This document shows, one piece after another, positions 26,346 through 33,881 of a stretch of DNA of 64,000 bases. The DNA comes from Clostridiales bacterium (GTDB lineage Bacteria; Bacillota; Clostridia; Christensenellales; CAG-138): positions 1 through 64,000 of the forward strand of contig SFIR01000005.1 in the NCBI GenBank assembly GCA_004556165.1. The letters are read 5' to 3'. Position 1 is the stretch's first letter; each line of letters starts with the position of its first letter. The notes below the pieces were generated by a model, which was not told the DNA's origin, did no database searches, and saw nothing but the letters and a program-made list of their open reading frames with translations. The position numbers were made by a program, and so were the translations under genes.

Positions 26346-28724
26346 ATGAAAAAGAGTTTTTTCAGATTCCATAAATCAATCTTTATCGAAACGCTCAAGC
26401 GTATGAAGGCACCTGCCATCATCCTTGCTGTGGCAGCGCTCATGGCCGGCATTTTCAGAGGCGGCCATCTGTTCGGATATTCTGCGCCTGCATTCGTTGA
26501 AAATCCGTTCAATACGGCGTACTTTTTTGCCTGCGAGCTGATTATGCTCATTGTCGGCATTCATGTTGCGACAAGTCTGCATAAGAAGGATACTGCGGAG
26601 CTTTACGGCAGCGTACCCGTTTCAAGGGATTCGATGTGGACAACGGGCTTCGTTGCGGCGCTCGTCTTAGGCATCGGCATGATGCTTGTTACGTTCATCG
26701 GTATGCTTATCGGCAGGCTGATAATGCATGATTATTTCAGCATCGGTTCCTTCGGTTATAATTATCTTGAAGTGCTCCCTGCATTGGGCAAGACGATTCT
26801 CTTTGGCATTGCCTGCTATGCAGTCGCAGTTATCGCCTGCTCGGTCACGAATAAGGTGTTTTCGGCAATAGTCACAATTATCATCGTTGCATCATTCTGC
26901 ATGGACACCTATTTTGCGCTCTCCGTTGAGTCGAGATTCGGGCTTTCGCTTTGGGAGCTTATTCTGCCCATTGATGCCGGTCTGCGCTCGGCGATAGGCT
27001 GGATAATCCTTGCCGCATTGACGGCAGCGGCATTATTCCTTTCAAGAAAGGCATTCCTGAAGATCCGCACCGAGGATAATCTTCCCGTTAAAAAGGGTGC
27101 GGTGCAGATAATCGTCGGCGCTATGCTCGCGGCGAATATTATGATGACGTATGTGAATATTGCTGCCGAAGGCAAAGTGATCGTCAATAATATTATTTTC
27201 GGAACGGTATTCTCGGTAATCGCCTATCTTATTTATTCGATTATCGTATGCAAGAAGTTTGCTCTCGCATTGAAAAGGTTTATGTTCTATCCTGCCGCCG
27301 CCGCGTTCTGCCTTATCGTCTATCTCGGCTCAACCCTTTTCGGAAAATCGTATGATAAGCTCGATTTCAGCGCAAAGAATATAGACTATGTTGAGGTCAC
27401 GGGAAACCTGATAGACGACACGAGATATTATTATTCATGGGATCTTGGATACAGCAGCAGCTATCCGTTCGGAGGGGAATTAAGAATTCGTAAGGGCAGC
27501 GGCAAAGAAAGCAAGGTACGTCTTGATGACAGCGAGCTCAAGAACTATATCTCCAAGGTCATGAATTCGGGATGGGAGATTAACGGTTACCTGAACACGC
27601 TCATGGATAGCTTAAATTTCTTTTACAATAATAATTGCAAGCTGCCCATCTGCATCACCCTAAAGGACGGCACCAAGTACTATACCGATGCACGCTTTGC
27701 ATCCGGAATGATTGATGATACCAGGAACTATATCCTGGATTTCGAAGCTGAATACAGGGAAGCGCTTACCGATGTGACGGAATTCGAGGGCGGGCACTTC
27801 CTCTATATGGATAAGGCATTCGATGATATATACTCCCTCTTTATCGAGGAGCTTTCGGCACTGCCCGCCTATGAAAGACTGCATCTTATGGGACATAGCA
27901 GCGGATATTCGCCCATACGCACATCGGGCGTCACCGTGCTTCGTATTGCAAATAAGGATAATACCATCGTAAGGTCATTCCTGCTCAGCGAGCTTACCCC
28001 GAAAACACTGGAGAAGTACTGCGAGATTTCAAATAAGCTTCTTGAGAATGACGAAACCAAGCTTGCCATAGAGGAGATAATGAGCAGCGGAGAACTTCCG
28101 GAATACTATAAGATAAACTATGTCCTCTATGATACTGTAACACATGAGGCTTTCTGCTATTCGATAAGATCAGCGGACGAGTACATCTCCGAAAGGATAA
28201 TAAGCTATGACCTGTTCAAAGAGTATTTCGAGCCGTATCTTTTTGAAGGCGAGGATATTGAGGCAAGGTATGATGAATATGTGCATCAGCATTTGTCAAT
28301 GAGCGATTACATTTTCATGATAGACAACGAGACATTCAAAGAAATGTTCGATTTCGGGGACACAGATGAAGATGAGATAACTGAGCTGCTCTTTCTTTAC
28401 CTGTATGGGTACTATTCCGAAATCGGATCGCAGTATCCCAATGAGGAACGCATAAAATTTGACGAGCTTGATAACGGAACTTGGGAGTTCTTTACCGGAA
28501 TAGCCGAAAATAAGGATGAAAATTCACGCTACAAGCTGATTATAACAAGTATAGAGGTTGAGCTTTACAATACCGAAGAAGGCCGGTATAAGGGCTTTAT
28601 ACTTGATTCATCCTTCGGCGATATTGTAAATGAATATCCCTGGACATGGAATCTATCCGATGAGCAGTATGAAACGCTCATTGATTCACTTCCCAAAGCA
28701 TATCCGGGCGCTGAAGCCGAATGA
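26346..28724 (+). CDS. Large ABC permease-like membrane protein
   Basis: 792 residues. The first ~330 residues contain about ten hydrophobic segments in the ABC-2 style (TLKRMKAPAIILAVAALMAG onwards, DTAELYGSVPVSRDSMWTTG between helices). From ~335 a large soluble region of ~450 residues follows, rich in Asp, Glu and Tyr. This fused soluble domain resembles the DUF6449 part of clostridial YtrC/D-like permeases. The ATG is behind AAAGGAG. A role as permease for the ATPase upstream is supported by operon order; substrate unknown. Confidence 0.8.
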   Translation: MKKSFFRFHKSIFIETLKRMKAPAIILAVAALMAGIFRGGHLFGYSAPAFVENPFNTAYFFACELIMLIVGIHVATSLHKKDTAELYGSVPVSRDSMWTTGFVAALVLGIGMMLVTFIGMLIGRLIMHDYFSIGSFGYNYLEVLPALGKTILFGIACYAVAVIACSVTNKVFSAIVTIIIVASFCMDTYFALSVESRFGLSLWELILPIDAGLRSAIGWIILAALTAAALFLSRKAFLKIRTEDNLPVKKGAVQIIVGAMLAANIMMTYVNIAAEGKVIVNNIIFGTVFSVIAYLIYSIIVCKKFALALKRFMFYPAAAAFCLIVYLGSTLFGKSYDKLDFSAKNIDYVEVTGNLIDDTRYYYSWDLGYSSSYPFGGELRIRKGSGKESKVRLDDSELKNYISKVMNSGWEINGYLNTLMDSLNFFYNNNCKLPICITLKDGTKYYTDARFASGMIDDTRNYILDFEAEYREALTDVTEFEGGHFLYMDKAFDDIYSLFIEELSALPAYERLHLMGHSSGYSPIRTSGVTVLRIANKDNTIVRSFLLSELTPKTLEKYCEISNKLLENDETKLAIEEIMSSGELPEYYKINYVLYDTVTHEAFCYSIRSADEYISERIISYDLFKEYFEPYLFEGEDIEARYDEYVHQHLSMSDYIFMIDNETFKEMFDFGDTDEDEITELLFLYLYGYYSEIGSQYPNEERIKFDELDNGTWEFFTGIAENKDENSRYKLIITSIEVELYNTEEGRYKGFILDSSFGDIVNEYPWTWNLSDEQYETLIDSLPKAYPGAEAE

Positions 28725-28763
28725 CTCAACCGTATTTCCGCTGATAGCATGAAATAACTTTCA

Positions 28764-28803
28764 GACCGGGACCGCATGGCAGCTCTGCCGTGCGGTCCCG
28801 GTC
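28764..28803 (+). terminator. Long hairpin after the ABC operon
   Basis: GACCGGGACCGCA pairs with TGCGGTCCCGGTC and GGCAG with CTGCC inside, a ~19-bp near-perfect stem 40 bp after the stop; the T-run is weak. It may serve both converging genes. Confidence 0.7.
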
Positions 28804-28850
28804 AATTTACAGTATGGATTAACAAACCTTTGATAAATGCTGTGGCGTTG

Positions 28851-30125
28851 TCAGTTTTTAAGGCATCCGATGGGCACGACAAATACCCCGTCCCGACGGC
28901 GGTATGCATAATCGCCTATTCCGGTCAAAACCATGAGGAAAGATGCTTCTTTCATTCTGTCGGTATCTATTTTTGCCTGCAATGCTTTTAGCCGCCCGGC
29001 ACCCTCCTCAATCATTTTTTCACCGCCGAGTTTGATTTCGATGAGTCCATATTTACCGCTTCGCAAGTGGAGAACCGCGTCACATTCAAGGCCATCCTTA
29101 TCGCGGTAGTGGTAGACATCGCCGCTCAGTGCATCGGCAAACACACGAAGGTCTCTTGCACACAGAGTTTCAAACAGAAACCCGAAGGTTTTAAGATCAT
29201 CTATGAGGTCAGCAGGGCCGATACCGAGGGCAGCTGCTGCAATGGAAGGATCCACATAATACCGCGTATCCGATGAGCGAATAGCTGTCTTTGAACGCAG
29301 GTTAGGATTCCATGCCGGCATATCCTCAACGACAAAGATTTTGCGCAGAGCGTTCAGATATGACGCAACGGTTTCTTCATTCATGGAGGATTCATCGTTT
29401 GCGGCAACGTCCTTTGCAATATCAATGTTGGATATTTGACTGCCTTGGTTTCTTGCATAGGAACGCATCAGCCGCTTCACTCTTTCGGGGTTTTTATTTA
29501 CATTGTCCGCACGGTTTATATCGGAACGAACGATGGCATCATAATAGTCGATAGCCTGGTCAAGTGCGATTTCATCGCGCATATCTATGGCCTGCGGCCA
29601 GCCGCCGCGGCACACTAAAAATGCAAGCCTATCAAGGCTTATTCTTGATTCTCCGTCCACATTTTCAGCTCCGTCAAACAGATCCTTCAATTTGACATCG
29701 CCTGAGGAGTCGCCTGATTCATATAGGCTCATAGGACGCATTGTCAGCCATGTGAACCTTCCGGTGCCTGAATGTGTTATATCTTTGGTATCAACGGGAA
29801 CAGCAGAGCCCGTGAGTATGAACTGGCCGGGTTCTGCACGGTGATCCACTTCAAACCGGATGGTGTCCCATAGCTTTGGTGCGAGCTGCCATTCGTCGAT
29901 TAGGCGAGGGACCGCACCATTCAGAAGACGCTTGGGGTTGAGCTCGGAAGTGTTGAGATTCTGTTCCATCTTTTCAGGTTCATCCATATACAATATGCTT
30001 GATGCTATCTGCTCGGCAGTAGTAGTCTTTCCGCACCATTTGGGGCCTTCAATCAGCACGGCCCCTTTACTTTCAAGCTTTCGCTTAAGAATATCATCTG
30101 CGATTCTTTTTCTGTATTTTTTCAT
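28851..30125 (-). CDS. AAA ATPase with DUF4143 domain
   Basis: 424 residues from the ATG at 30125. N-terminal P-loop ATPase: Walker A IEGPKWCGKTTTAEQ (~26-40), Walker B-like PRLIDEWQLAPKLWD, sensor ILTGSAVPVD, then a winged-helix linker (SQISNIDIAKDVAANDESSM). The C-terminal DUF4143 domain (DTRYYVDPSIAAAALGI, FETLCARDLRVFA, YHYRDKDGLECDAVLHL, YGLIEIKLGG) looks like a PD-(D/E)XK-type nuclease fold. Such proteins are common accessory ATPases of unknown role. It is monocistronic, with 23-bp repeats just upstream of its promoter. Confidence 0.88.
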   Translation of the reverse strand: MKKYRKRIADDILKRKLESKGAVLIEGPKWCGKTTTAEQIASSILYMDEPEKMEQNLNTSELNPKRLLNGAVPRLIDEWQLAPKLWDTIRFEVDHRAEPGQFILTGSAVPVDTKDITHSGTGRFTWLTMRPMSLYESGDSSGDVKLKDLFDGAENVDGESRISLDRLAFLVCRGGWPQAIDMRDEIALDQAIDYYDAIVRSDINRADNVNKNPERVKRLMRSYARNQGSQISNIDIAKDVAANDESSMNEETVASYLNALRKIFVVEDMPAWNPNLRSKTAIRSSDTRYYVDPSIAAAALGIGPADLIDDLKTFGFLFETLCARDLRVFADALSGDVYHYRDKDGLECDAVLHLRSGKYGLIEIKLGGEKMIEEGAGRLKALQAKIDTDRMKEASFLMVLTGIGDYAYRRRDGVFVVPIGCLKN

Positions 30126-30132
30126 TTGAAAC

Positions 30133-30187
30133 ACCTCGGCTGTATGCATGTCGGTAATATTATATGCCGAGGTTTTGAATTTATCAA
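30133..30187 (-). promoter_or_regulatory. Promoter of the DUF4143 ATPase with flanking inverted repeat
   Basis: Leftward: TTGATA (30182-30187), 17-bp spacer, TATAAT (30159-30164). An 8-bp inverted repeat ACCTCGGC/GCCGAGGT (30133-30140 and 30166-30173) brackets the -10 box and start site. Confidence 0.7.
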
Positions 30188-30190
30188 GAC

Positions 30191-30283
30191 TTTTCCGACG
30201 TTTGGCGAAAAATTTTTCCGATGTTTGGCAAAATATTTTTCCGACGTTTGGCGAGAAATTTTTCCGACGTTTGGCGGAAACGA
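30191..30283. repeat. Four tandem 23-bp direct repeats
   Basis: The block TTTTCCGACGTTTGGCGA recurs with its CCGACG core at 30195, 30218 (one change), 30241 and 30264, a period of exactly 23 bp. The array ends next to the -35 box of the ATPase gene. There are no spacers, so it is not a CRISPR. Confidence 0.9.
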
Positions 30284-30310
30284 GAAAGACGACCGCAATG
30301 CGATCGTCTT
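30284..30310 (-). terminator. Terminator of tRNA-Trp
   Basis: AAGACGATCGC/GCGGTCGTCTT hairpin; leftward it is followed by TTTCTCGTTT. Confidence 0.65.
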
Positions 30311-30316
30311 ATCAAA

Positions 30317-30390
30317 TGGCAGGGGTACTAAGGCTCGAACTCAGAAGAACGGTTTTGGAGACCGCTATGTTACCATTACATCATACCCCT
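30317..30390 (-). tRNA. tRNA-Trp (anticodon CCA)
   Basis: 74 nt with acceptor AGGGGTA/TACCCCT, anticodon loop CTCCAAA (anticodon CCA), T-arm with GAGTTCGAGCCTT and an encoded CCA end. Confidence 0.95.
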
Positions 30391-30407
30391 AAGCCTGCAA
30401 CAATGGT

Positions 30408-30436
30408 ATTTTATCATTCGCGCAGAGCTTTGTCAA
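30408..30436 (-). promoter_or_regulatory. Promoter of tRNA-Trp
   Basis: Leftward TTGACA (30431-30436), 17-bp spacer, TAAAAT (30408-30413). Confidence 0.8.
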
Positions 30437-30500
30437 GCACGAATTTGATCTAATTTTAGATATTTTCGATTTTCTGCCCGCTGATTTTATGTTCCCTTGC

Positions 30501-30529
30501 TTGAACGTGGCGTGCGACTCTGATATAAT
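30501..30529 (+). promoter_or_regulatory. Promoter of surE operon
   Basis: TTGAAC (30501-30506), 17-bp spacer, TATAAT (30524-30529), 33 bp before surE. Confidence 0.8.
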
Positions 30530-30561
30530 AAAATCAGAATAGTATGTACATGGAGCAGTAA

Positions 30562-31332
30562 ATGAAAATACTCATTGTTAACGATGACGGTTACAGCGCA
30601 GCCGGCATAAATGCCCTTGCAAGAGCCTTACAGTACGATAACGAGGTCTTTGTCTGCGCACCCCGGGAGAATAAGAGTGCGGCAGGGCATTCGCTGACGC
30701 TTCGGAATGATCTCACGGCAACGCGAACCATGCTTCCGGGCTGTCCGTTCGTCAAAGCCTATTTTGTGGACGGCACGCCCGTGGACTGCCTGAGGCTTGC
30801 GATAGGCAATCTCGGAAGCGAACCCGAGCTTGTGCTTTCCGGAATCAATCAGGCGCCTAATCTCGGCACGGATATAATTTCCTCAGGTACGGTTGCGGCT
30901 GCGAACGAAGCAGCCATGCTCGGTTACAGAGCCATTGCCGTTTCGCGCGACGGATTCGATACCGAGTATTTTGATGACTGCGCGGAGGTCTTCCGCGATA
31001 TGCTCCCCGAGCTGCTTGCCTGCATGGACGAAAAATCACATCTTCTGAACGTAAATTTCCCCCATTGCCGCAAGGCGGATTACAAGGGAGTGCGCACGGG
31101 GTATCTTGCCCTTCAGGAGTACCCGATACCGTTTGAGGAACGCATGGGCGAGAACGGGGAAACCCTGTACCGAGCAAGAAGCGTTAAGCTGACCGAATTG
31201 CCCGAGAACGATACCTCCGATGAGAAATTCGTGCGTGACGGATTCATCACAGTCACTCCGCTTATCTTCGACCATACGGATTATTCAAGGATGGCGAAGA
31301 TTGCTCCCGAACTCGAAAGGAATTGGGTATGA
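30562..31332 (+). CDS. surE: 5'/3'-nucleotidase SurE
   Basis: 256 residues with the SurE metal site at the N-terminus (ILIVNDDGYSAAGINAL, Asp8/Asp9), CAPRENKSAAGHSLTL with the conserved Ser, DGTPVDCLRLAI, and SGINQAPNLGTDIISSGTVA with the Asn ligand. It dephosphorylates nucleoside monophosphates. It heads a five-gene operon; its stop overlaps the next start (ATGA). Confidence 0.94.
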   Translation: MKILIVNDDGYSAAGINALARALQYDNEVFVCAPRENKSAAGHSLTLRNDLTATRTMLPGCPFVKAYFVDGTPVDCLRLAIGNLGSEPELVLSGINQAPNLGTDIISSGTVAAANEAAMLGYRAIAVSRDGFDTEYFDDCAEVFRDMLPELLACMDEKSHLLNVNFPHCRKADYKGVRTGYLALQEYPIPFEERMGENGETLYRARSVKLTELPENDTSDEKFVRDGFITVTPLIFDHTDYSRMAKIAPELERNWV

Positions 31333-32576
31333 AAAGGGTCGCGGTTATCGGCGCAGGCGCGGCAGGGCTCTTAGCCGGTGCATTTGCCGCTCGCGGTGGC
31401 TGCCGCACGGAGATCATCGAGCGCAACGAAAAGGCGGGGAAGAAGCTGTTTCTGACCGGCAAGGGAAGGTGCAATATCACCAATTCCGCCGATAGGGATG
31501 AATTCATGAAGGCCGTCTTGCATAACGGCAGGTTCCTTTACAGCGCATTCGATAATTTCTTCAATGATGATATTATAAATATAATCAATGCCTACGGCGT
31601 TAAGACTAAGCTCGAGCGCGGCGGAAGATATTTTCCCGAAAGCGATAAATCGAGCGATGTAATAAAGGCGCTGCTTGCGTTTACTCAAAAAAGCGGTGCA
31701 GATATACTCTTGAATTCGCACGTCAGCTCCGTTGAAAAGCGCGGAGAGGAGTTCATCGTTCATATAGAGCATCAGCCGGACAGAACCTATGATGCGCTTA
31801 TAATCGCGACCGGTGGGCTCAGCTACTCATCAACGGGTTCTACGGGTGACGGCTATCGCTTTGCAAAGTCCTTGGGGCATACCGTGCTTGAGGCTAAGCC
31901 CTCACTGATACCGTTTGAAACGGAGGAAGGCTGGGTGAGCGAGCTTATGGGCCTTTCGCTGAAGAACGTTACTCTCAGAGCGTATAAGAAACCCAAAGCC
32001 GACGGGAAAAGGCAGAGACCCGTATATGAGGAGCTCGGCGAAATGCTCTTTACCCATTTCGGCGTGAGCGGCCCGCTGGTGCTCAGTGCTTCGGGCTATC
32101 TTGCCGACGATCCGAAGGGCGCAAGGCTCGAAATAGACCTGAAGCCGGGGCTGAGTCCCGAGCAGCTTGATGCAAGACTTCTTCGCGACTTTGAGAAATA
32201 TAAGCATAAAAAGCTCGGCAACGCCCTGGTTGAGCTTCTGCCCTCAAGGCTTATCGACAGGATAATCCTTGAAAGCGGTATCGACCCCGAAAAGACGGTC
32301 GATAATCTGACGAGGGAAGAAAGGCAGGCTCTCGTTTCGACCCTTAAAGGATTGAAGCTCACCGTAAAGGGCGTCAGACCCATGGAAGAAGCGATAATCA
32401 CACGGGGCGGCATACCGATAAAGGAAATAAATCCGTCCACGATGGAGTCAAAGCTTGTTCCCGGGCTGTATTTTGCAGGCGAGGTCATCGACGTTGACGC
32501 ATGCACGGGAGGCTATAATTTGCAGGTTGCATGGTCAACGGGCGCAGCGGCGGGGAGAGCGGTTTCCGAAGCATAG
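31329..32576 (+). CDS. HI0933/YhiN-family flavoprotein
   Basis: 415 residues from the ATG at 31329, overlapping the surE stop and preceded by AAGGA. FAD-binding motif VAVIGAGAAGLLAGAFAAR, the family-specific GKKLFLTGKGRCNITN, the middle FPESDKSSDVIKAL and LIIATGGLSYSSTGSTGDGY, and the C-terminal GGIPIKEINPSTMESKLVPG, then GLYFAGEVIDVDACTGGYNL. The HI0933 family are putative NAD(P)/FAD oxidoreductases (BaiN-like) with unclear substrates. Its location before cmk is typical for Clostridia. Confidence 0.9.
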   Translation: MKRVAVIGAGAAGLLAGAFAARGGCRTEIIERNEKAGKKLFLTGKGRCNITNSADRDEFMKAVLHNGRFLYSAFDNFFNDDIINIINAYGVKTKLERGGRYFPESDKSSDVIKALLAFTQKSGADILLNSHVSSVEKRGEEFIVHIEHQPDRTYDALIIATGGLSYSSTGSTGDGYRFAKSLGHTVLEAKPSLIPFETEEGWVSELMGLSLKNVTLRAYKKPKADGKRQRPVYEELGEMLFTHFGVSGPLVLSASGYLADDPKGARLEIDLKPGLSPEQLDARLLRDFEKYKHKKLGNALVELLPSRLIDRIILESGIDPEKTVDNLTREERQALVSTLKGLKLTVKGVRPMEEAIITRGGIPIKEINPSTMESKLVPGLYFAGEVIDVDACTGGYNLQVAWSTGAAAGRAVSEA

Positions 32577-32619
32577 CGGGCAAGTCCCGATAGTTTGATA
32601 TAAACAGGAGGAAGGAATA

Positions 32620-33285
32620 ATGTCCATCATCAATATTGCCATTGACGGCCCTGCCGGCGCAGGCAAGAGCACCGTTGCAAAGCGGATAGCCGAGATAATG
32701 CATCTCACATACGTTGATACGGGCGCAATGTACCGCGCGCTCGGCCTGAAAGCCGTTCGGAACGGAATCGACCCCGGAGATGCTGAGGCGGTCGCTACGA
32801 TGCTGCCCGATACAACGGTGACGTTTATCAAGATTAACGGTGAACAGCATGTTGTGCTCGACGGTGAGGATGTGAACGAATTCATTCGCACCGAGGAAAT
32901 ATCCCATGCGGCATCGGTAATAAGCACACTTCCGGAGGTGCGCCGAAAGCTCGTTGACCTCCAGCGGGAGATAGCCAGAAGCACCGATACCGTCATGGAC
33001 GGCAGGGATATCGGCACCGTTGTCCTTCCGAACACTCCTTATAAATTCTATGTAACAGCCTCCGCAGAGGTGCGCGCAAAGCGCAGATTCGTCGAATATC
33101 AGAAGAAGGGTATTCTCGGAGATATGACATATGAGGATGTGCTTAACGAGGTCAAAGCCCGTGATGAGCGCGATATGAACAGGGAGTTTTCTCCGCTAAG
33201 ACCTGCGGAGAATGCGGTTATCATTGATACGAGCGAAATGAGCATAGACGAAGCCGTTGATGCCGTGATTGAGGATATAGACTAA
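32620..33285 (+). CDS. cmk: Cytidylate kinase
   Basis: 221 residues: P-loop IDGPAGAGKSTVAKRIAE (~6-23), the CMP-binding YVDTGAMYRALGLKA, DGRDIGTVVLPN, and the lid/arginine region ARDERDMNREFSPL. It phosphorylates CMP and dCMP. ATG behind GGAGGAAGGA. Its stop overlaps plsC by one base. Confidence 0.96.
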   Translation: MSIINIAIDGPAGAGKSTVAKRIAEIMHLTYVDTGAMYRALGLKAVRNGIDPGDAEAVATMLPDTTVTFIKINGEQHVVLDGEDVNEFIRTEEISHAASVISTLPEVRRKLVDLQREIARSTDTVMDGRDIGTVVLPNTPYKFYVTASAEVRAKRRFVEYQKKGILGDMTYEDVLNEVKARDERDMNREFSPLRPAENAVIIDTSEMSIDEAVDAVIEDID

Positions 33286-33881
33286 TGCTGTACATCATTT
33301 TTATCAGTCTGCTGAAAATACCTCTCTGGCTGCTCATGAGACCTAAGATCTGCGGACATAAGGAGAACCTGCGCATGAAGGGCGGAGTGATATTCGTCTG
33401 CAACCACAGGGCGCTGATGGATCCCGTGAAGCTTGCAATCATATGCCCCAGAATTATCCATTTCATGGCAAAAAAGGAGCTTTTCGATACTAAGCTCGGA
33501 AGCATTTTCTTCAAATCCCTCTTTGTATTTCCTGTATCGAGAAAGACCGCCGATATTAAATCCGTCAAGAATGCCATAAAGCTGCTTGAAAAGGGCAAGG
33601 CGTTCGGAATCTATCCCGAGGGCAAGCGAGCCGTGACGGATAATATTGATGATATAGAAAAGGGTACGGCTTTCATAGCGGCAAAGAGCGGAGCACCGAT
33701 AGTACCCATTTATCTGAAAGAAGCAAAGCACAGGCTTTCACGCGTGGAAGTGATGGTCGGCGAGGTCATAACGGTCGAAAGCGCATCGGCTGTCCGCCCG
33801 GATATGAAGCCGGTCGAGGCTGTGACCGAAGCGATACGCTCTTCGCTTGAAGAGCTCGGGCTGGAAATGAGGAAAAAGTGA
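33285..33881 (+). CDS. plsC: 1-acyl-sn-glycerol-3-phosphate acyltransferase
   Basis: 198 residues. N-terminal hydrophobic segment (IIFISLLKIPLWLLM), the acyltransferase motif I FVCNHRALMDPV (a variant of NHxxxxD), motif II LFVFPVSRKTADIKSVKNA and motif III FGIYPEGKRAVTDN. It makes phosphatidic acid at the membrane. Start and stop overlap cmk and ispH by one base each. Confidence 0.93.
   Translation: MLYIIFISLLKIPLWLLMRPKICGHKENLRMKGGVIFVCNHRALMDPVKLAIICPRIIHFMAKKELFDTKLGSIFFKSLFVFPVSRKTADIKSVKNAIKLLEKGKAFGIYPEGKRAVTDNIDDIEKGTAFIAAKSGAPIVPIYLKEAKHRLSRVEVMVGEVITVESASAVRPDMKPVEAVTEAIRSSLEELGLEMRKK

Noticed and set aside
30191..30283. CRISPR-like array
   Set aside because: The four 23-bp units are contiguous with no spacers, and no cas genes are near.
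32577..32619. Separate promoter or terminator between the HI0933 gene and cmk
   Set aside because: Only a ribosome site is visible in the 43-bp gap; operon read-through is simpler.
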